64,000 bases of DNA from Leptospirillum ferrooxidans C2-3 (GCF_000284315.1 NC_017094.1:2077486-2141485); one strand, 5' to 3'. Shown: positions 8,099 to 17,480, counted from the stretch's first letter. Translations and numbers: made by a program. The notes: a model not told the origin generated them from the sequence alone.

Positions 8099-9817
8099 TC
8101 AGGAAAGGCTTTTTCCCTCGCCGGAAAGGATCGTCCTGTTCCGGCCCTCTTTCTTCGCCTGGTAAAGAGCCTCATCCGCCTCTTTCATCACAGTTGCCAA
8201 AACGCAGTCGGGAGTCAACTCCGAAATCCCCGCCGATATGGTGACCCGAAGATCCCGGGGAGGAGACCAGTTGTCCAGGACCTTCTTGCGAATCTTCTCG
8301 GCCACCACAAGAGCTTCTTCCCTGTCTCCAAGAACAATCAGGGCAAATTCTTCTCCACCGATCCTTGATGGCATATCCTCACCCTGCCGCATGCTTCCCC
8401 GAATAATACCCGCCAGCTCCCTCAGAACCTGATCTCCTGTTTCATGACCATAGGTATCATTAATCTCCTTGAAGTGGTCAATGTCGAGCATGACAAAGCT
8501 GTAATGCTTTCCATGGCGTCTTATGAGTGCCATTACCCTTTGGAAGAAATCATCCAGATATCGCCTGTTGTATAATCCCGTCAAGGGATCAAGGATCGCC
8601 TCATTCCTGTGGCGGTGCAAAAGCCTGAGCTTTGAAAGGGCCATCCCCACATGAGCCGAAACATCCCGAAGAAAGGAGCGATCCTCTTCTGACCATTCGA
8701 CTGCGGCTTCCGATCTCAGGGTAATCGTTCCCAGGGTCTCCTCCGCTGAAAGGATCGGTGCGCACAGATAGGTCCGCTCTTTCTGGGCATGCTCACATTG
8801 ATGGCATCGAACCAGACCATTCCAGTCCTGATCTGTGATCATCCCCCCCTTTCGGATCGCCCAGCACTCATCGATCTCGTTCTCTTTCCTCAGATTGAAA
8901 TGGATTTCTACGGGAGAATGGCCGAATACCGTCACAAGCGCCTGCCGGGAAACATCGATCACATCCTGTTCCCTGGACATGAATCCCGACGCCTGAATGA
9001 TCATCGAGAGCAACTCGTTGTGCTGAAGCTTTCTTCTGGTTTGCCCCAATGCCAGTTCAAGAGAGTCCTTCATCATATTGATCGACTCGATCAATTCACG
9101 CATTTCCGCATCCTTCGGAACCGATTCGATCGAAGAGGAATCCGGTGATTCTCCCTTGGCTACAGACCATGCCCAGATTGCAAGATTCTCAATGGGTTTC
9201 AGAACCGCATTCTCCATCAGATCCTTCAGGAGCCCCTCAAGCCATAGAAACAGGATCAGCTCGGAAACAAAAAAGAGGAGGTTGAAAAGGATCACCAGAA
9301 TGATCCGGTGTATGGTCTGTCGTTCTTTCAACCTCAGATGGTCAAGAAACGGACCGATATCATTATGGACGGTCTCAAACAGCAGGTTCGTCAAGGAAAG
9401 CGTCAGCTGTTGGCGCTGACGCTGATCAATACCGGGAACAAACAGGGCGTTTCCAAGCGCCTGTACCTGAAAAAGCATCCCCTTGACCCGTTTCCCGAAC
9501 AATCGGGAACGGGCTTCTCCCGACAAGGCTGAATAATCCGGCATCTTGGAGATGGTTGACTGCAGGATGGTGTCAAAACGAATTTTCTGGGAGAGACTTT
9601 GTGTTTCCAGATAAACGATCAGCGGCTCCTGGAGAGAAAGGAAGCGACTTTCAATCTTTTCAGTGGTCCGGATCTCATCTTCTTCTTTCAGGATGGTTTG
9701 TCCCGTGAAGACATACAAAAGGACGAAGCCAGCCCAGAGGATAAAAAAAGCCCCTGCCCCTAACCGAAGGCGACGGAGAAGAAATTGGAGGCGACCACGA
9801 ATCGTCTGATCTTTCAT
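8099..9817 (-). CDS. membrane-bound GAF-GGDEF diguanylate cyclase
   Basis: Makes cyclic di-GMP from two GTP. The 572 residues show a membrane segment at about 20-38, a sensor region of roughly 130 residues, a second membrane segment at about 175-195, a linker with a HAMP-like helix, a GAF domain at about 275-405 containing a CxxC (CHQC), and a GGDEF domain with active-site GGEEF at 487-491. The product-inhibition site is not canonical: the four residues at the RxxD position read QGED, with an Arg one residue too early. The start at 9817 has GGGG about 7 bases upstream. It lies 15 bases behind an HD-GYP phosphodiesterase gene, so enzymes of opposite activity are probably co-transcribed. Confidence 0.92.
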   Translation of the reverse strand: MKDQTIRGRLQFLLRRLRLGAGAFFILWAGFVLLYVFTGQTILKEEDEIRTTEKIESRFLSLQEPLIVYLETQSLSQKIRFDTILQSTISKMPDYSALSGEARSRLFGKRVKGMLFQVQALGNALFVPGIDQRQRQQLTLSLTNLLFETVHNDIGPFLDHLRLKERQTIHRIILVILFNLLFFVSELILFLWLEGLLKDLMENAVLKPIENLAIWAWSVAKGESPDSSSIESVPKDAEMRELIESINMMKDSLELALGQTRRKLQHNELLSMIIQASGFMSREQDVIDVSRQALVTVFGHSPVEIHFNLRKENEIDECWAIRKGGMITDQDWNGLVRCHQCEHAQKERTYLCAPILSAEETLGTITLRSEAAVEWSEEDRSFLRDVSAHVGMALSKLRLLHRHRNEAILDPLTGLYNRRYLDDFFQRVMALIRRHGKHYSFVMLDIDHFKEINDTYGHETGDQVLRELAGIIRGSMRQGEDMPSRIGGEEFALIVLGDREEALVVAEKIRKKVLDNWSPPRDLRVTISAGISELTPDCVLATVMKEADEALYQAKKEGRNRTILSGEGKSLS

Positions 9818-9832
9818 GAGTGGACCCCGCTT

Positions 9833-10609
9833 CTATTTCTCTTCTGAGTGTTGTCCCAAAGGAATCAGGAGCGCCAGGTATTCTTGAGGATCAAAAGAGT
9901 CCTGGATAAATCGTGTATGGCTCTGCAGTGATTCGAGCTGTTCGAAAAATCTTTTCGGAATCCCCAGAAATGCATCCACGACATCCGGGTCAAACAGAAC
10001 CCTCTTATTTTGACCAATCTCGTCCAATGCTTCTCCGTGAGATTGGGGAATATTGTAAGAACGCCTTGAAACCATCGCATCATAGCTGTCAACCACTCCA
10101 AAGATGCGCGACTCGATCAGGATCTCCGATTCTTTTAGCCCATGAGGATATCCGGTTCCATTCCATCTCTCATGATGTTGATAAACCACATCCTTCGCAA
10201 ACGCAAGCGTCGGGATCCTTGAAAGGATGGCGCTTCCATGGGCCGGGTGCTCCTTCATGGCCTTCCATTCCACAACATCAAGGGGGCCGGGCTTGTTCAG
10301 GATTTCCTGATCGATCCTGACTTTTCCGATATCGTGAAGAAGCGCTCCTGCCCGGAGAGTCATCAGTCGATGGCTCGGCAGGGACATCCTCTTCCCAACC
10401 TCGAGGGCCAATACACTCACTCGATAGGAATGGAAACGACGCTCGTAAGTCCATCGGTCGAGCTGGTCCATCATTTCTTCGAGAAAAACCAGAGTTGTAC
10501 GGTGCAATATTTCAAAAAGAGAAGAACCAGGAGGAAGAGGCTCCTCCTTGTTGCTCAAATCCATTTTGTCTCCAACCATTTGTTCATTCTGAGCTTCAGA
10601 CTTTTTCAT
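9833..10609 (-). CDS. HD-GYP cyclic di-GMP phosphodiesterase
   Basis: The 258-residue soluble protein is almost entirely an HD-GYP domain. It has LLHDIGKVRI (His92-Asp93), HPAHGSAIL, VVYQHHERWNGTGYPHGL (His145-His146, GYP at 153-155) and DSYDAM, and these are the metal-binding and c-di-GMP-binding residues of the family. The usual Asp before GTGYP is Asn here, a minor change. Such enzymes hydrolyse c-di-GMP to pGpG or GMP. There is no receiver or sensor domain, so it is either constitutive or controlled through its partner cyclase downstream. The first ATG lacks a clear ribosome site; an internal ATG at 10564 has GGAG 5 bases upstream and could be the true start. Confidence 0.9.
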   Translation of the reverse strand: MKKSEAQNEQMVGDKMDLSNKEEPLPPGSSLFEILHRTTLVFLEEMMDQLDRWTYERRFHSYRVSVLALEVGKRMSLPSHRLMTLRAGALLHDIGKVRIDQEILNKPGPLDVVEWKAMKEHPAHGSAILSRIPTLAFAKDVVYQHHERWNGTGYPHGLKESEILIESRIFGVVDSYDAMVSRRSYNIPQSHGEALDEIGQNKRVLFDPDVVDAFLGIPKRFFEQLESLQSHTRFIQDSFDPQEYLALLIPLGQHSEEK

Positions 10610-10864
10610 CTACCATTCAGAATACAGGACCTTGTCTTCCGAAAGAAAGTGCAAATAAAATACATTTTTAATATTCTTTAAAAGATGCCACTTTTTTAAA
10701 AATCATACTGAAGAATAAATGGAAGTTCCTCATTCATGAAAAACATGAAAAGATGGCCTGTATCCATGAATCCAAGGGCAATATATAATGCCGGGATGAA
10801 CTCTTTAAGAACGACAAACCTGTTTCCCTAAAATGGGAATAGCTCAGAAAAGGATCATCGACGA
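10610..10864. promoter_or_regulatory. divergent promoter region between the HD-GYP gene and thyX
   Basis: AT-rich intergenic stretch of about 255 bases. TATAAT at 10784-10789 on the plus strand is a good -10 for thyX, about 75 bases before its ATG; no convincing -35 lies 17 bases upstream. A run of TTTAAAAA around 10675-10700 makes this the most AT-rich stretch here. I see no hairpin or operator with clear symmetry. Confidence 0.4.
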
Positions 10865-11668
10865 ATGGCCAGACAAAATGATTCGACCAGGGAAATCGCC
10901 CAGGAAATCAGTACACGATGCGAACACAATCCACAGGGAACATTCAGGATCGGAACATTTGGATTTATTGAACTCGAAGATACATGGGGGGACGAAACAA
11001 CCATCCTCAATACAGCAAGGGTCTCAACCTCCAACAAGCGTCTGCACTCACCTTCGGAAATGTCCGAAAAGGACCTCTCCCTTCTCTATCACCTCTTTTC
11101 CGAACAACATGGGACCCCTTTTGAAACAGTCCTCTTCCGTTACCGATTTATTGCTCCGATCTTTGTTCTGAGACAATGGGTCAAACATCGGATCTCAACA
11201 TGGAACGAGTTTTCCATGAGATACAGAAAACCCATTTCAGCGTTTTATATCCCCTCGGGAAATGCCCTTCTGGTCGACGGATTTCCCGTCCTTTCCGAAA
11301 AACAGGTCCATCGCTATACAGCTCTTCTTGAAGAACTTCAGGATTTCTATGAGGAAGAATACGACCAAGCGTGTCAAAACATTGAGGAAGCCAGGAAAAA
11401 AGGAGTGATACCGGAGAACGAGGGCGGAAGGGATCCCTACAGGGCACGTGCAAGGGAGTTATTGAGAGGTGCGGTTCCTGTCGCCGCTTACAGCGATGTC
11501 TACTGGACGGTCAACCTTCGCTCCCTCTTGAATTTCTTTTCTCTCAGGACAAAAGAAACCGCCCAATACGAAATCAGGGAGTATGCCCTCGCTGCATACA
11601 CCCTTTTTGGAAGAAAATTCCCGATCATCAGGGAGATGATCGAGAAAGCAGAAGAGCGAAAACAGTAA
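10865..11668 (+). CDS. thyX: flavin-dependent thymidylate synthase ThyX
   Basis: Converts dUMP to dTMP with methylenetetrahydrofolate, FAD and NADPH; functional replacement of ThyA. The 267-residue protein carries the signature helix RQWVKHRISTWNEFSMRY: the RHR-x7-S motif reads K107-H108-R109 and S117, so the first Arg is Lys. Also present are the early RVSTSNK loop, the HGTPFE stretch and the C-terminal NLRSLLNFF...AQYEIREYA region that binds dUMP and FAD. The C-terminal half has a charged insertion (about 165-200) before the AAYSDVYWTVN stretch. ATG at 10865 follows AAAGGA by about 10 bases. It converges on phoU with only 15 bases between. Confidence 0.95.
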   Translation: MARQNDSTREIAQEISTRCEHNPQGTFRIGTFGFIELEDTWGDETTILNTARVSTSNKRLHSPSEMSEKDLSLLYHLFSEQHGTPFETVLFRYRFIAPIFVLRQWVKHRISTWNEFSMRYRKPISAFYIPSGNALLVDGFPVLSEKQVHRYTALLEELQDFYEEEYDQACQNIEEARKKGVIPENEGGRDPYRARARELLRGAVPVAAYSDVYWTVNLRSLLNFFSLRTKETAQYEIREYALAAYTLFGRKFPIIREMIEKAEERKQ

Positions 11669-11683
11669 AGGGAGAACCGGTGA

Positions 11684-12352
11684 TCAGACGATGTGCCGGA
11701 TCACCTTTCCCTCGACCAGGTAGACGATGATCTCTGCAACATTGGTCACATGGTCCGCAAATCGTTCCAGCGAACGGCTCATGAAAAGGATCCGCACAGC
11801 GGGACTCACCCTTTCCGGATCATGCGCAAGTTCTGTCACGATCGACCGGATCAGCTCACGATGGATCACATTGACCTCTTCGTCCCTGCGGCAAACATCG
11901 AGTGCCTTTTTCGTGTCCCTGGCGATAAAGGCGGACAACGCATCAAGAAGCATCTCCCGGGCGATCTCTCCCATTCGGGGAATGGCCGGCGGAATGGGGT
12001 AGGGAATCTCTTCCTTAAGCTCGATGACGCGTTCGCAGACATTGACCGCCAAGTCACTCATGCGTTCAAGGTCGGTGATGATTTTCATCGCCGTAATAAT
12101 AAATCGAAGATCCCGGGCTTCCGGCTGGTAGAGGGCAATCATCCGGATACAGTCTTCATCGATGCCGACCTCCATGGCATTGACCTGATGATCTTTCGAA
12201 ATAATCTCTCCCGCCTTGTCGGCATCCCTCCCGAGAAGCGCGCTGATCGCACCTTCAAGCTGTTCTTCAACCATCCGGCCCATGGCCGAAACTTTTTCCT
12301 TGAGTTCATCAAGCTCTGCATCAAAGTGCCTGTGCACGAATATCCCTTTCAT
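11684..12352 (-). CDS. phoU: phosphate transport regulator PhoU
   Basis: A 222-residue all-helical protein, two PhoU three-helix repeats with the acidic metal-binding signatures (about residues 70-130 ERMSDLAVN and 170-210 ERFADHVTN). PhoU links the state of the Pst transporter to the Pho sensor kinase and limits phosphate uptake; cytoplasmic and membrane-associated. Last gene of the pstSCAB-phoU order, 18 bases after pstB. The ribosome site before the ATG is weak, so expression probably depends on coupling to pstB. Confidence 0.95.
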   Translation of the reverse strand: MKGIFVHRHFDAELDELKEKVSAMGRMVEEQLEGAISALLGRDADKAGEIISKDHQVNAMEVGIDEDCIRMIALYQPEARDLRFIITAMKIITDLERMSDLAVNVCERVIELKEEIPYPIPPAIPRMGEIAREMLLDALSAFIARDTKKALDVCRRDEEVNVIHRELIRSIVTELAHDPERVSPAVRILFMSRSLERFADHVTNVAEIIVYLVEGKVIRHIV

Positions 12353-12370
12353 CGGTGAATCGGATCAGGA

Positions 12371-13123
12371 TCAGCCGAATCGCCCGGTAATATAGTCTTC
12401 CGTCCTCGACTCCGACGGTGTCGTAAAAATCTTGGAGGTCACCCCCATCTCAACCATCTCCCCGTTCAGGAAAAAAACGGTCTGGTCAGAGACGCGGGCG
12501 GCCTGTTGCATATTATGCGTCACAATCACGATGGTGTAACGGATTTTCAACTCCTGGATCAATTCCTCAATTCGGGCGGTCGAAATGGGGTCGAGCGCCG
12601 AGGCGGGTTCATCGAGGAGAATCACTTCAGGCTCAACAGCAAGAGCGCGGGCAATGCAAAGCCTTTGTTGCTGACCTCCGGAAAGGGCAAAGGCCGAATC
12701 ATCAAGCCTGTCCTTGACTTCATCCCAAAGGGCCGCGGCTTGAAGAGATTTTTCAACAACATCTTTCAGAACGCTTTTTGCCCGGATGCCCTGGATTCTC
12801 AAACCATAGGCGACATTTTCAAAGATTGATTTGGTAAATGGGTTCGGTTTCTGAAAAACCATGCCCACACGGCGCCGTAAGATCACCGGATGCATCTCCG
12901 GCGAATAGATATCCTGCCCGTCAAGAAGCACCTGCCCCTCGACAGAAAAATCCTTCACAAAATCGTTCATCCGGTTCAGGCTTCTGAGAAAGGTCGTCTT
13001 TCCGCAACCGGACGGACCAATCAGAGCCAGAACCTGCCGATCCGGGATTTCCATAGAGACACTTTTGAGCGCCTGAGTCTCACCGTAATAGGCGGAAAAG
13101 TTCCTGATGCTCAGCCTCTCCAT
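12371..13123 (-). CDS. pstB: phosphate ABC transporter ATP-binding protein PstB
   Basis: The 250-residue length is standard for PstB. Walker A is GPSGCGKT at about 36-43, the signature is [15 protein letters not shown], Walker B is [13 protein letters not shown] and the switch His is in VTHNMQQA. The [12 protein letters not shown] stretch is characteristic of PstB. It powers high-affinity phosphate import through PstC-PstA. AGGA lies 8 bases before the ATG. There is a 73-base gap after pstA that contains no other gene. Confidence 0.97.
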   Translation of the reverse strand: MERLSIRNFSAYYGETQALKSVSMEIPDRQVLALIGPSGCGKTTFLRSLNRMNDFVKDFSVEGQVLLDGQDIYSPEMHPVILRRRVGMVFQKPNPFTKSIFENVAYGLRIQGIRAKSVLKDVVEKSLQAAALWDEVKDRLDDSAFALSGGQQQRLCIARALAVEPEVILLDEPASALDPISTARIEELIQELKIRYTIVIVTHNMQQAARVSDQTVFFLNGEMVEMGVTSKIFTTPSESRTEDYITGRFG

Positions 13124-13196
13124 ATACTTTGTCCTATCTGATTCATTTTTCTTTTGTTCATTGACAACGCATTTGGTCCCAACTCTTTGTTGACCT

Positions 13197-14090
13197 CTAT
13201 CTTTGCCTGGCTGAAAACTTGCGTCCTCCCCAGGTCAGGAATCGTATCCCAAGATCGAGCACCAGCACGATCGCGAGCAATACGAGAGAAGCGGCCATCG
13301 CCTTCGTATGCATCTCCGGAGAGGGTTCGTGGATATAGATGAAAATCTGCATGGCCAAATCGCCGACCGCTCCCTGGCTTCCCACGAGGGAGGAGGGAAT
13401 TCCCGTATTGTAGTAGTTCGTGAAGACCAGGGGCGCCGTTTGTCCGAGAACATTCAGCACACCCAGAAGGATTCCCGTCCCGATTCCTGCAACTGCCCCG
13501 GGAAGGGCGACTCCGCGAAGCGTCTGCCATCGGGTGGCTCCCAAAGCATAGGCCCCTTCGATATAGGAGCGTGGGACATCTCTCAGGGACTGCTCTGTGA
13601 CTCTCGTGACAATCGGAATCATGATAAATCCTAGGGTCAGTCCACCGGCCAAGGCCGAAAAACCCCAGTGGAGACCAAATCCGGTGGAGGTTGAAAACAC
13701 ATAATACCCCACCACGCCCCACACCACCGATGGAACACCCAGAAGGAGGTCGGAAAACAGCCTGACAATTGATGGAAGCCGGTCGTTCCCCCCTTCCCAC
13801 AGGAACATGCCTGCCCATATGCCGATCGGAACCGACAGGGCGCTTGCAAGAAGGGCCAGAACAAGACTTCCCACGATCCCGTTTAAGATTCCGCCTTCCG
13901 ATCCTACGGGAAATCCGGAAGGAAGAGTCGTTAAGAAATCAAGGCTTAACGCGCTTTTCCCTTTTTCCCAGGAGACCCAGATAATGGCCAGAAGCGGTGT
14001 GACGGAAAGAATGAACGCCAGAGCGGTTATCGTTCCAAAAACACCGTTTCTGACCCGCCTGAAAAGGGAAAGCCCCCTGACCTGATTCAC
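13197..14090 (-). CDS. pstA: phosphate ABC transporter permease PstA
   Basis: Inner-membrane permease with about six membrane segments, a large cytoplasmic loop and the EAA-like motif ([22 protein letters not shown]). I set the start at the GTG at 14090, because GGAGGAGGG directly precedes it and the pstC TAA ends one base before. A longer frame from 14117 would overlap pstC by 26 bases. PstA forms the channel with PstC. The final residues (about 275-290) are basic and cytoplasmic. Confidence 0.94.
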   Translation of the reverse strand: MNQVRGLSLFRRVRNGVFGTITALAFILSVTPLLAIIWVSWEKGKSALSLDFLTTLPSGFPVGSEGGILNGIVGSLVLALLASALSVPIGIWAGMFLWEGGNDRLPSIVRLFSDLLLGVPSVVWGVVGYYVFSTSTGFGLHWGFSALAGGLTLGFIMIPIVTRVTEQSLRDVPRSYIEGAYALGATRWQTLRGVALPGAVAGIGTGILLGVLNVLGQTAPLVFTNYYNTGIPSSLVGSQGAVGDLAMQIFIYIHEPSPEMHTKAMAASLVLLAIVLVLDLGIRFLTWGGRKFSARQR

Positions 14091-14091
14091 T

Positions 14092-15153
14092 TTACCCTCC
14101 TCCAACCGAGCCGGCAAGCCTGCCGCCCATGAGTCTCATCAGGAGTTTTCTCCCAAGAGTGTTCATGACCAGGGTGATCAGAAGAAGGATCAGACCAAGC
14201 TCCACTTCAGCAGCAGAATAAAGCGGATCAATAACCGCATAGGTAAAGGTGTTCGCAAGAAGCGCGCTGATGGTGTACCCCACATCCTGGATCGTTTGGG
14301 GGATCGATCCCTGATTTCCGATCAATAACAAGACCGCCATTGTCTCGCCAACGGCGCGGCCGAACCCCAGGGTAACCGATCCTATAATCCCGGGGATCAC
14401 CGCCTTGAGCTTCACGAACAGCAACGTTTCGACCTGGGTGGCGCCAAGCGCGTAGGATGCTTCGACCATCTCCCGAGGAACCATCAGCAGGGAATCCCTT
14501 GTTACCGTCGCCACGAGGGGAATGATCATGAAAGCCACAACAAGCCCCGCCGCCAGGATTCCGTACCCCATCGGATCCCCGTTGAAAAAATCCCAGTGGG
14601 CGCCAAGGGTTCGCGCAATAAAAGGTTCGACGTGATCTCTCAAAAGTGGCACGACAAAGGCAATTCCGAATGCCCCGAACACGATGGAGGGAATACCTGC
14701 CAGCATTTCCATAAGCGTTGAGACAATGCCGCCAAGCCATTTGGGAACATAGTCGGAAAGAAACAGCGCGGAAAGGATCGCCACAGGGATCGCCACGACA
14801 AGCGCTATTCCGGTCACCCAAAGGGTACCGACAAGGTAGGGAAAGGCACCGAAGATCTGCCGGCTCGGATTCCATGCCGATGACCAGAGAAAGGCCAATC
14901 CGAACTTCGTGATCGATGGCCATGCCGTGACAAAACAAACGCCAAGAACGATCAGGAAAAGAATGAGGATGAAAAGGGCTCCCCCTTTAAGTGTCCATCC
15001 GAACATCCGGTCTTCCCGTGACAGGTGGGCCCCCCGCATCAGACGACGCGAAGGTTGAGCAATGCGATCTTCCCCGATGGCCGGGGTGGGGAGCATCTCT
15101 TCGCCGGCATTCATCTCGATATTTTCCATTTTCTGATCCTTGGTCTTTTCCAT
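14092..15153 (-). CDS. pstC: phosphate ABC transporter permease PstC
   Basis: Permease partner of PstA, about 353 residues with six or seven membrane segments. It contains the loop EASYALGATQVETLLFVKLKAV, and MEMLAGIPSIVFG is conserved in PstC. The first 50 or so residues form a charged cytoplasmic extension longer than in E. coli. I prefer the ATG at 15153 (GGAG 6 bases upstream) over the TTG at 15189. The stop is one base from the GTG of pstA. Confidence 0.94.
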   Translation of the reverse strand: MEKTKDQKMENIEMNAGEEMLPTPAIGEDRIAQPSRRLMRGAHLSREDRMFGWTLKGGALFILILFLIVLGVCFVTAWPSITKFGLAFLWSSAWNPSRQIFGAFPYLVGTLWVTGIALVVAIPVAILSALFLSDYVPKWLGGIVSTLMEMLAGIPSIVFGAFGIAFVVPLLRDHVEPFIARTLGAHWDFFNGDPMGYGILAAGLVVAFMIIPLVATVTRDSLLMVPREMVEASYALGATQVETLLFVKLKAVIPGIIGSVTLGFGRAVGETMAVLLLIGNQGSIPQTIQDVGYTISALLANTFTYAVIDPLYSAAEVELGLILLLITLVMNTLGRKLLMRLMGGRLAGSVGGG

Positions 15154-15231
15154 CAGATACTCCGAAGGAGCTTGTTCACTGTCACCCAAACAAAGATCGG
15201 GCAGCCCGGCATCGGCCGAACCACCCGCTTG

Positions 15232-15278
15232 AAAAATCCGTCCGGGCGGGGATTGATGCCCCTAATCCGGACGGGATT
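15232..15278 (-). terminator. hairpin between pstS and pstC, probable intra-operon terminator or processing site
   Basis: On the minus strand, AATCCCGTCCGG pairs with CCGGACGGATT (one bulged base), with an inner GGGG/CCCC stem around an eight-base loop region. It is followed at once by TTTTTC. It begins about 20 bases after the pstS stop and lies before the pstC start. This is the form of a leaky Rho-independent terminator that lets the binding protein be made in excess over the permeases. Confidence 0.65.
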
Positions 15279-15298
15279 ACGAAAGTCTCCCCCGATTC

Positions 15299-16426
15299 TT
15301 ATCCAGGAGAAACTTCGTTTTTGCTGTTTCCTGGAAGAAGTCGATCCAGAATCTTGTTCAAACGGGGCTTCAACGGCTCAAAGGGAAGTGGAGCAAACCC
15401 GCTTGATACGGTGTATTTTTTTGCCTGTCCCGGCCCAAGGGCCCACAAGATCAGTTTCCGGACCTGCCTCATCGAGCTGCCGTCAAGGTTGGTCGACACC
15501 ATCCAGAACTCGAAATTCGCATCCGGATAGGCATTGGGATCCTTCAGATTCCAAACGATCGAGCGATTGAAGTCATTCGGGAATTCAGGATCTTTCAGAG
15601 CGGAATACCCTGCTTTCTTGATGGTTTCGATGGTTCCCTCAACATAGTTTCCGAACTTGTTCTTGAGAGCTGCCGAAGACAGGTGATATTCCTTGATCCA
15701 GCCAAGACCGACATATCCGATCGCGCCGGGAGTCGACATGACGGCGGCCACCACGGCATCGGAGCCATTGTATCCTGAGCCGACCGGCCAGGCAGGAGCC
15801 AGATCCCGCCCGACCTGGTTGTACCATGCCTTTGAAGTCTGGTTCAGGTAGTCCGTAAACACAAAAGTTGTTCCTGAGGCATCTGCCCGGTGGGTCACCT
15901 TGATCTTGGCGTGGGGGAATGTCACATCCGGGTTCATCGCCTTGATTCTTGCGTTATCCCAGTAACGGATCTTTCCGAGATAAATCCTGGCAACCGTTGG
16001 ACCATCAAGCTTCAGGACAGTCTTTTTGTCGACCCCTGGAATATTGTAGATCACCTGGGCATCGTCAAAGGCGATCGGAATCGAAACCAGATTGGAATAG
16101 CGCTTTCTGAAGGTTTTTGTGAGGTAGGCATCCGATGCACCGATGGAGATGTTCCCGTTGGCGGCATTGGCAATTCCGAAGCCGGAACCGGTCGAGGCAA
16201 CAGAAATATGGACCCCCTTGTGAGATTTCTGATACGCTTCCGCCCAAACCTGCTCCAGGGGAAAGAGCATCGAGGAACCCGAAATGGTCAGGTCCGATCC
16301 CGCATAGGCCGATGAAAGGCCAGGACCGAACATGGCCGTGGCAACAAAGATCCCAGCGGCGATCGTTGATACCGAAGACTTAATCGAGGCCAAGGAAAAC
16401 AGCCGCTCCGGCATTTGTTTGGACAT
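15299..16426 (-). CDS. pstS: periplasmic phosphate-binding protein PstS
   Basis: Binds inorganic phosphate in the periplasm and delivers it to PstCA. The protein is about 375 residues. A hydrophobic signal segment (SSVSTIAAGIFVATAMFGPG...SSAYAG) is followed by the mature start with SGSSMLFPLEQVW. DASGTTFVFTDYL and NGSDAVVAAV are the usual phosphate-pocket stretches. The ATG at 16426 follows TGAGGAGG by six bases, so I prefer it to the codon five residues earlier. First gene of the pst unit, with a Pho-box array about 58 bases upstream. Confidence 0.95.
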   Translation of the reverse strand: MSKQMPERLFSLASIKSSVSTIAAGIFVATAMFGPGLSSAYAGSDLTISGSSMLFPLEQVWAEAYQKSHKGVHISVASTGSGFGIANAANGNISIGASDAYLTKTFRKRYSNLVSIPIAFDDAQVIYNIPGVDKKTVLKLDGPTVARIYLGKIRYWDNARIKAMNPDVTFPHAKIKVTHRADASGTTFVFTDYLNQTSKAWYNQVGRDLAPAWPVGSGYNGSDAVVAAVMSTPGAIGYVGLGWIKEYHLSSAALKNKFGNYVEGTIETIKKAGYSALKDPEFPNDFNRSIVWNLKDPNAYPDANFEFWMVSTNLDGSSMRQVRKLILWALGPGQAKKYTVSSGFAPLPFEPLKPRLNKILDRLLPGNSKNEVSPG

Positions 16427-16483
16427 TGTGAACCTCCTCATGAAAATGTTTTTTCAGTTTTCCCACAGTGCTGATACATCCGC

Positions 16484-16511
16484 ATGACAGATCGATGACA
16501 AAATGATGACA
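16484..16511 (-). promoter_or_regulatory. Pho box array: three TGTCAT half-sites at 11-base spacing
   Basis: On the minus strand the sequence reads TGTCAT-CATTT-TGTCAT-CGATC-TGTCAT. Three perfect half-sites are separated by exactly 11 bases, as in PhoB-binding direct repeats, in the orientation of pstS. In Pho promoters this array replaces the -35; the -10 would then fall in the GTATCAG region downstream. Strong evidence that pst is under a PhoB-type regulator. Confidence 0.85.
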
Positions 16512-16632
16512 TTTTCATCGTCCCACCGGACTTCTTGTCCGGAAACCTCCCGGATCTCTTTCTTAAACAATAAAACGATTCAGAAAAACAATTCGATACT
16601 TTTCACCACAAAAACTCCCAATGATCACCCCT

Positions 16633-17406
16633 TCATCGGGTCTCCCCCGATACGGCACGAATGGAAGACTCGTTTCCGACATCCTTCAGACGGTACCCGG
16701 TTCCACGGAGTGTTTCGATATACTTTGGTTCCCCCGGAGTCTCTCCCAGCTTCTTTCGAAGGGACCAGATATGGACATTGAGGTTGTGCTCCTCAACCTC
16801 CCAGTCCTCTCCCCAGAGGGCGATCATGAGCGCGTGCCGCTCGATCACGAATCCACCCTGCGAGATCAGATGGGCCAGAATCCGAAACTCTATCGGGGTC
16901 AGACGGATTTCACGACCGTTTACCCGAACCTCGTGTCTCCCGGTATCGACAAGGAGAGCACCCATCTCGAAACGTCCCCTCGGAGACGTTGACTCCTGCC
17001 GGGTCTGTTCTACCCGACGGTCCAGTGCATGAACCCTGGCAACAAGCTCCCTTGTCGAAAAGGGTTTGGCCAGAAAATCATCTGCACCTTCCTCAAGCGC
17101 CAGAACACGTTTGTCTGTATCGGATACCGCCGACAACACCAGAATCGGCACATCACGGATTTCCTTCTGTTTTCTGATGAAGCGGACAAGGTCGATCCCA
17201 TCCCTGACCGGAAGCATCAGATCCAGAATCGCAAATTTCAGCCGACCTCGGGCAATCACCCGGCGCAGGAGCCATATTCCCTCGTCGCCGTCCCTTGCTG
17301 TCAGCACCTGGTACCCTTCCCGCTCCAGAAGATTCTTCAGGAGGATCAAAAGATCCTCCTCATCATCGACTACGACAACAATGGGACGACTTTCCTGCTC
17401 GTTCAT
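16633..17406 (-). CDS. phoB: OmpR/PhoB-family response regulator, probable phosphate regulator
   Basis: A 257-residue two-domain protein. The receiver has DDEED acidic residues, the phospho-acceptor Asp in ILDLMLP, the switch Ser in VLSA and Lys in LAKPFS. The C-terminal winged helix runs from LTPIEFRIL through NLNVHIWSLRKKLG to RGTGYRL, the PhoB type. The start at 17406 has AAGGAGG 7 bases upstream. Its place directly in front of pstS, together with the Pho boxes, indicates a PhoB role, but no PhoR-like histidine kinase is in the window, so the symbol is an inference. Divergence from PhoB in detail (linker of about 25 residues) is unremarkable. Confidence 0.85.
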   Translation of the reverse strand: MNEQESRPIVVVVDDEEDLLILLKNLLEREGYQVLTARDGDEGIWLLRRVIARGRLKFAILDLMLPVRDGIDLVRFIRKQKEIRDVPILVLSAVSDTDKRVLALEEGADDFLAKPFSTRELVARVHALDRRVEQTRQESTSPRGRFEMGALLVDTGRHEVRVNGREIRLTPIEFRILAHLISQGGFVIERHALMIALWGEDWEVEEHNLNVHIWSLRKKLGETPGEPKYIETLRGTGYRLKDVGNESSIRAVSGETR

Positions 17407-17480
17407 CACAACCTCCTTTACAAGGACCTTCTCTCGACGTTGATACACTACATCTATCAGATGTCACCAAGAGAACAACG

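Noticed and set aside
13111-13818. Second long minus-strand frame over pstA
   Set aside because: The pstA frame carries membrane segments and the permease motif; the other frame is low-complexity and Arg/Pro-rich.
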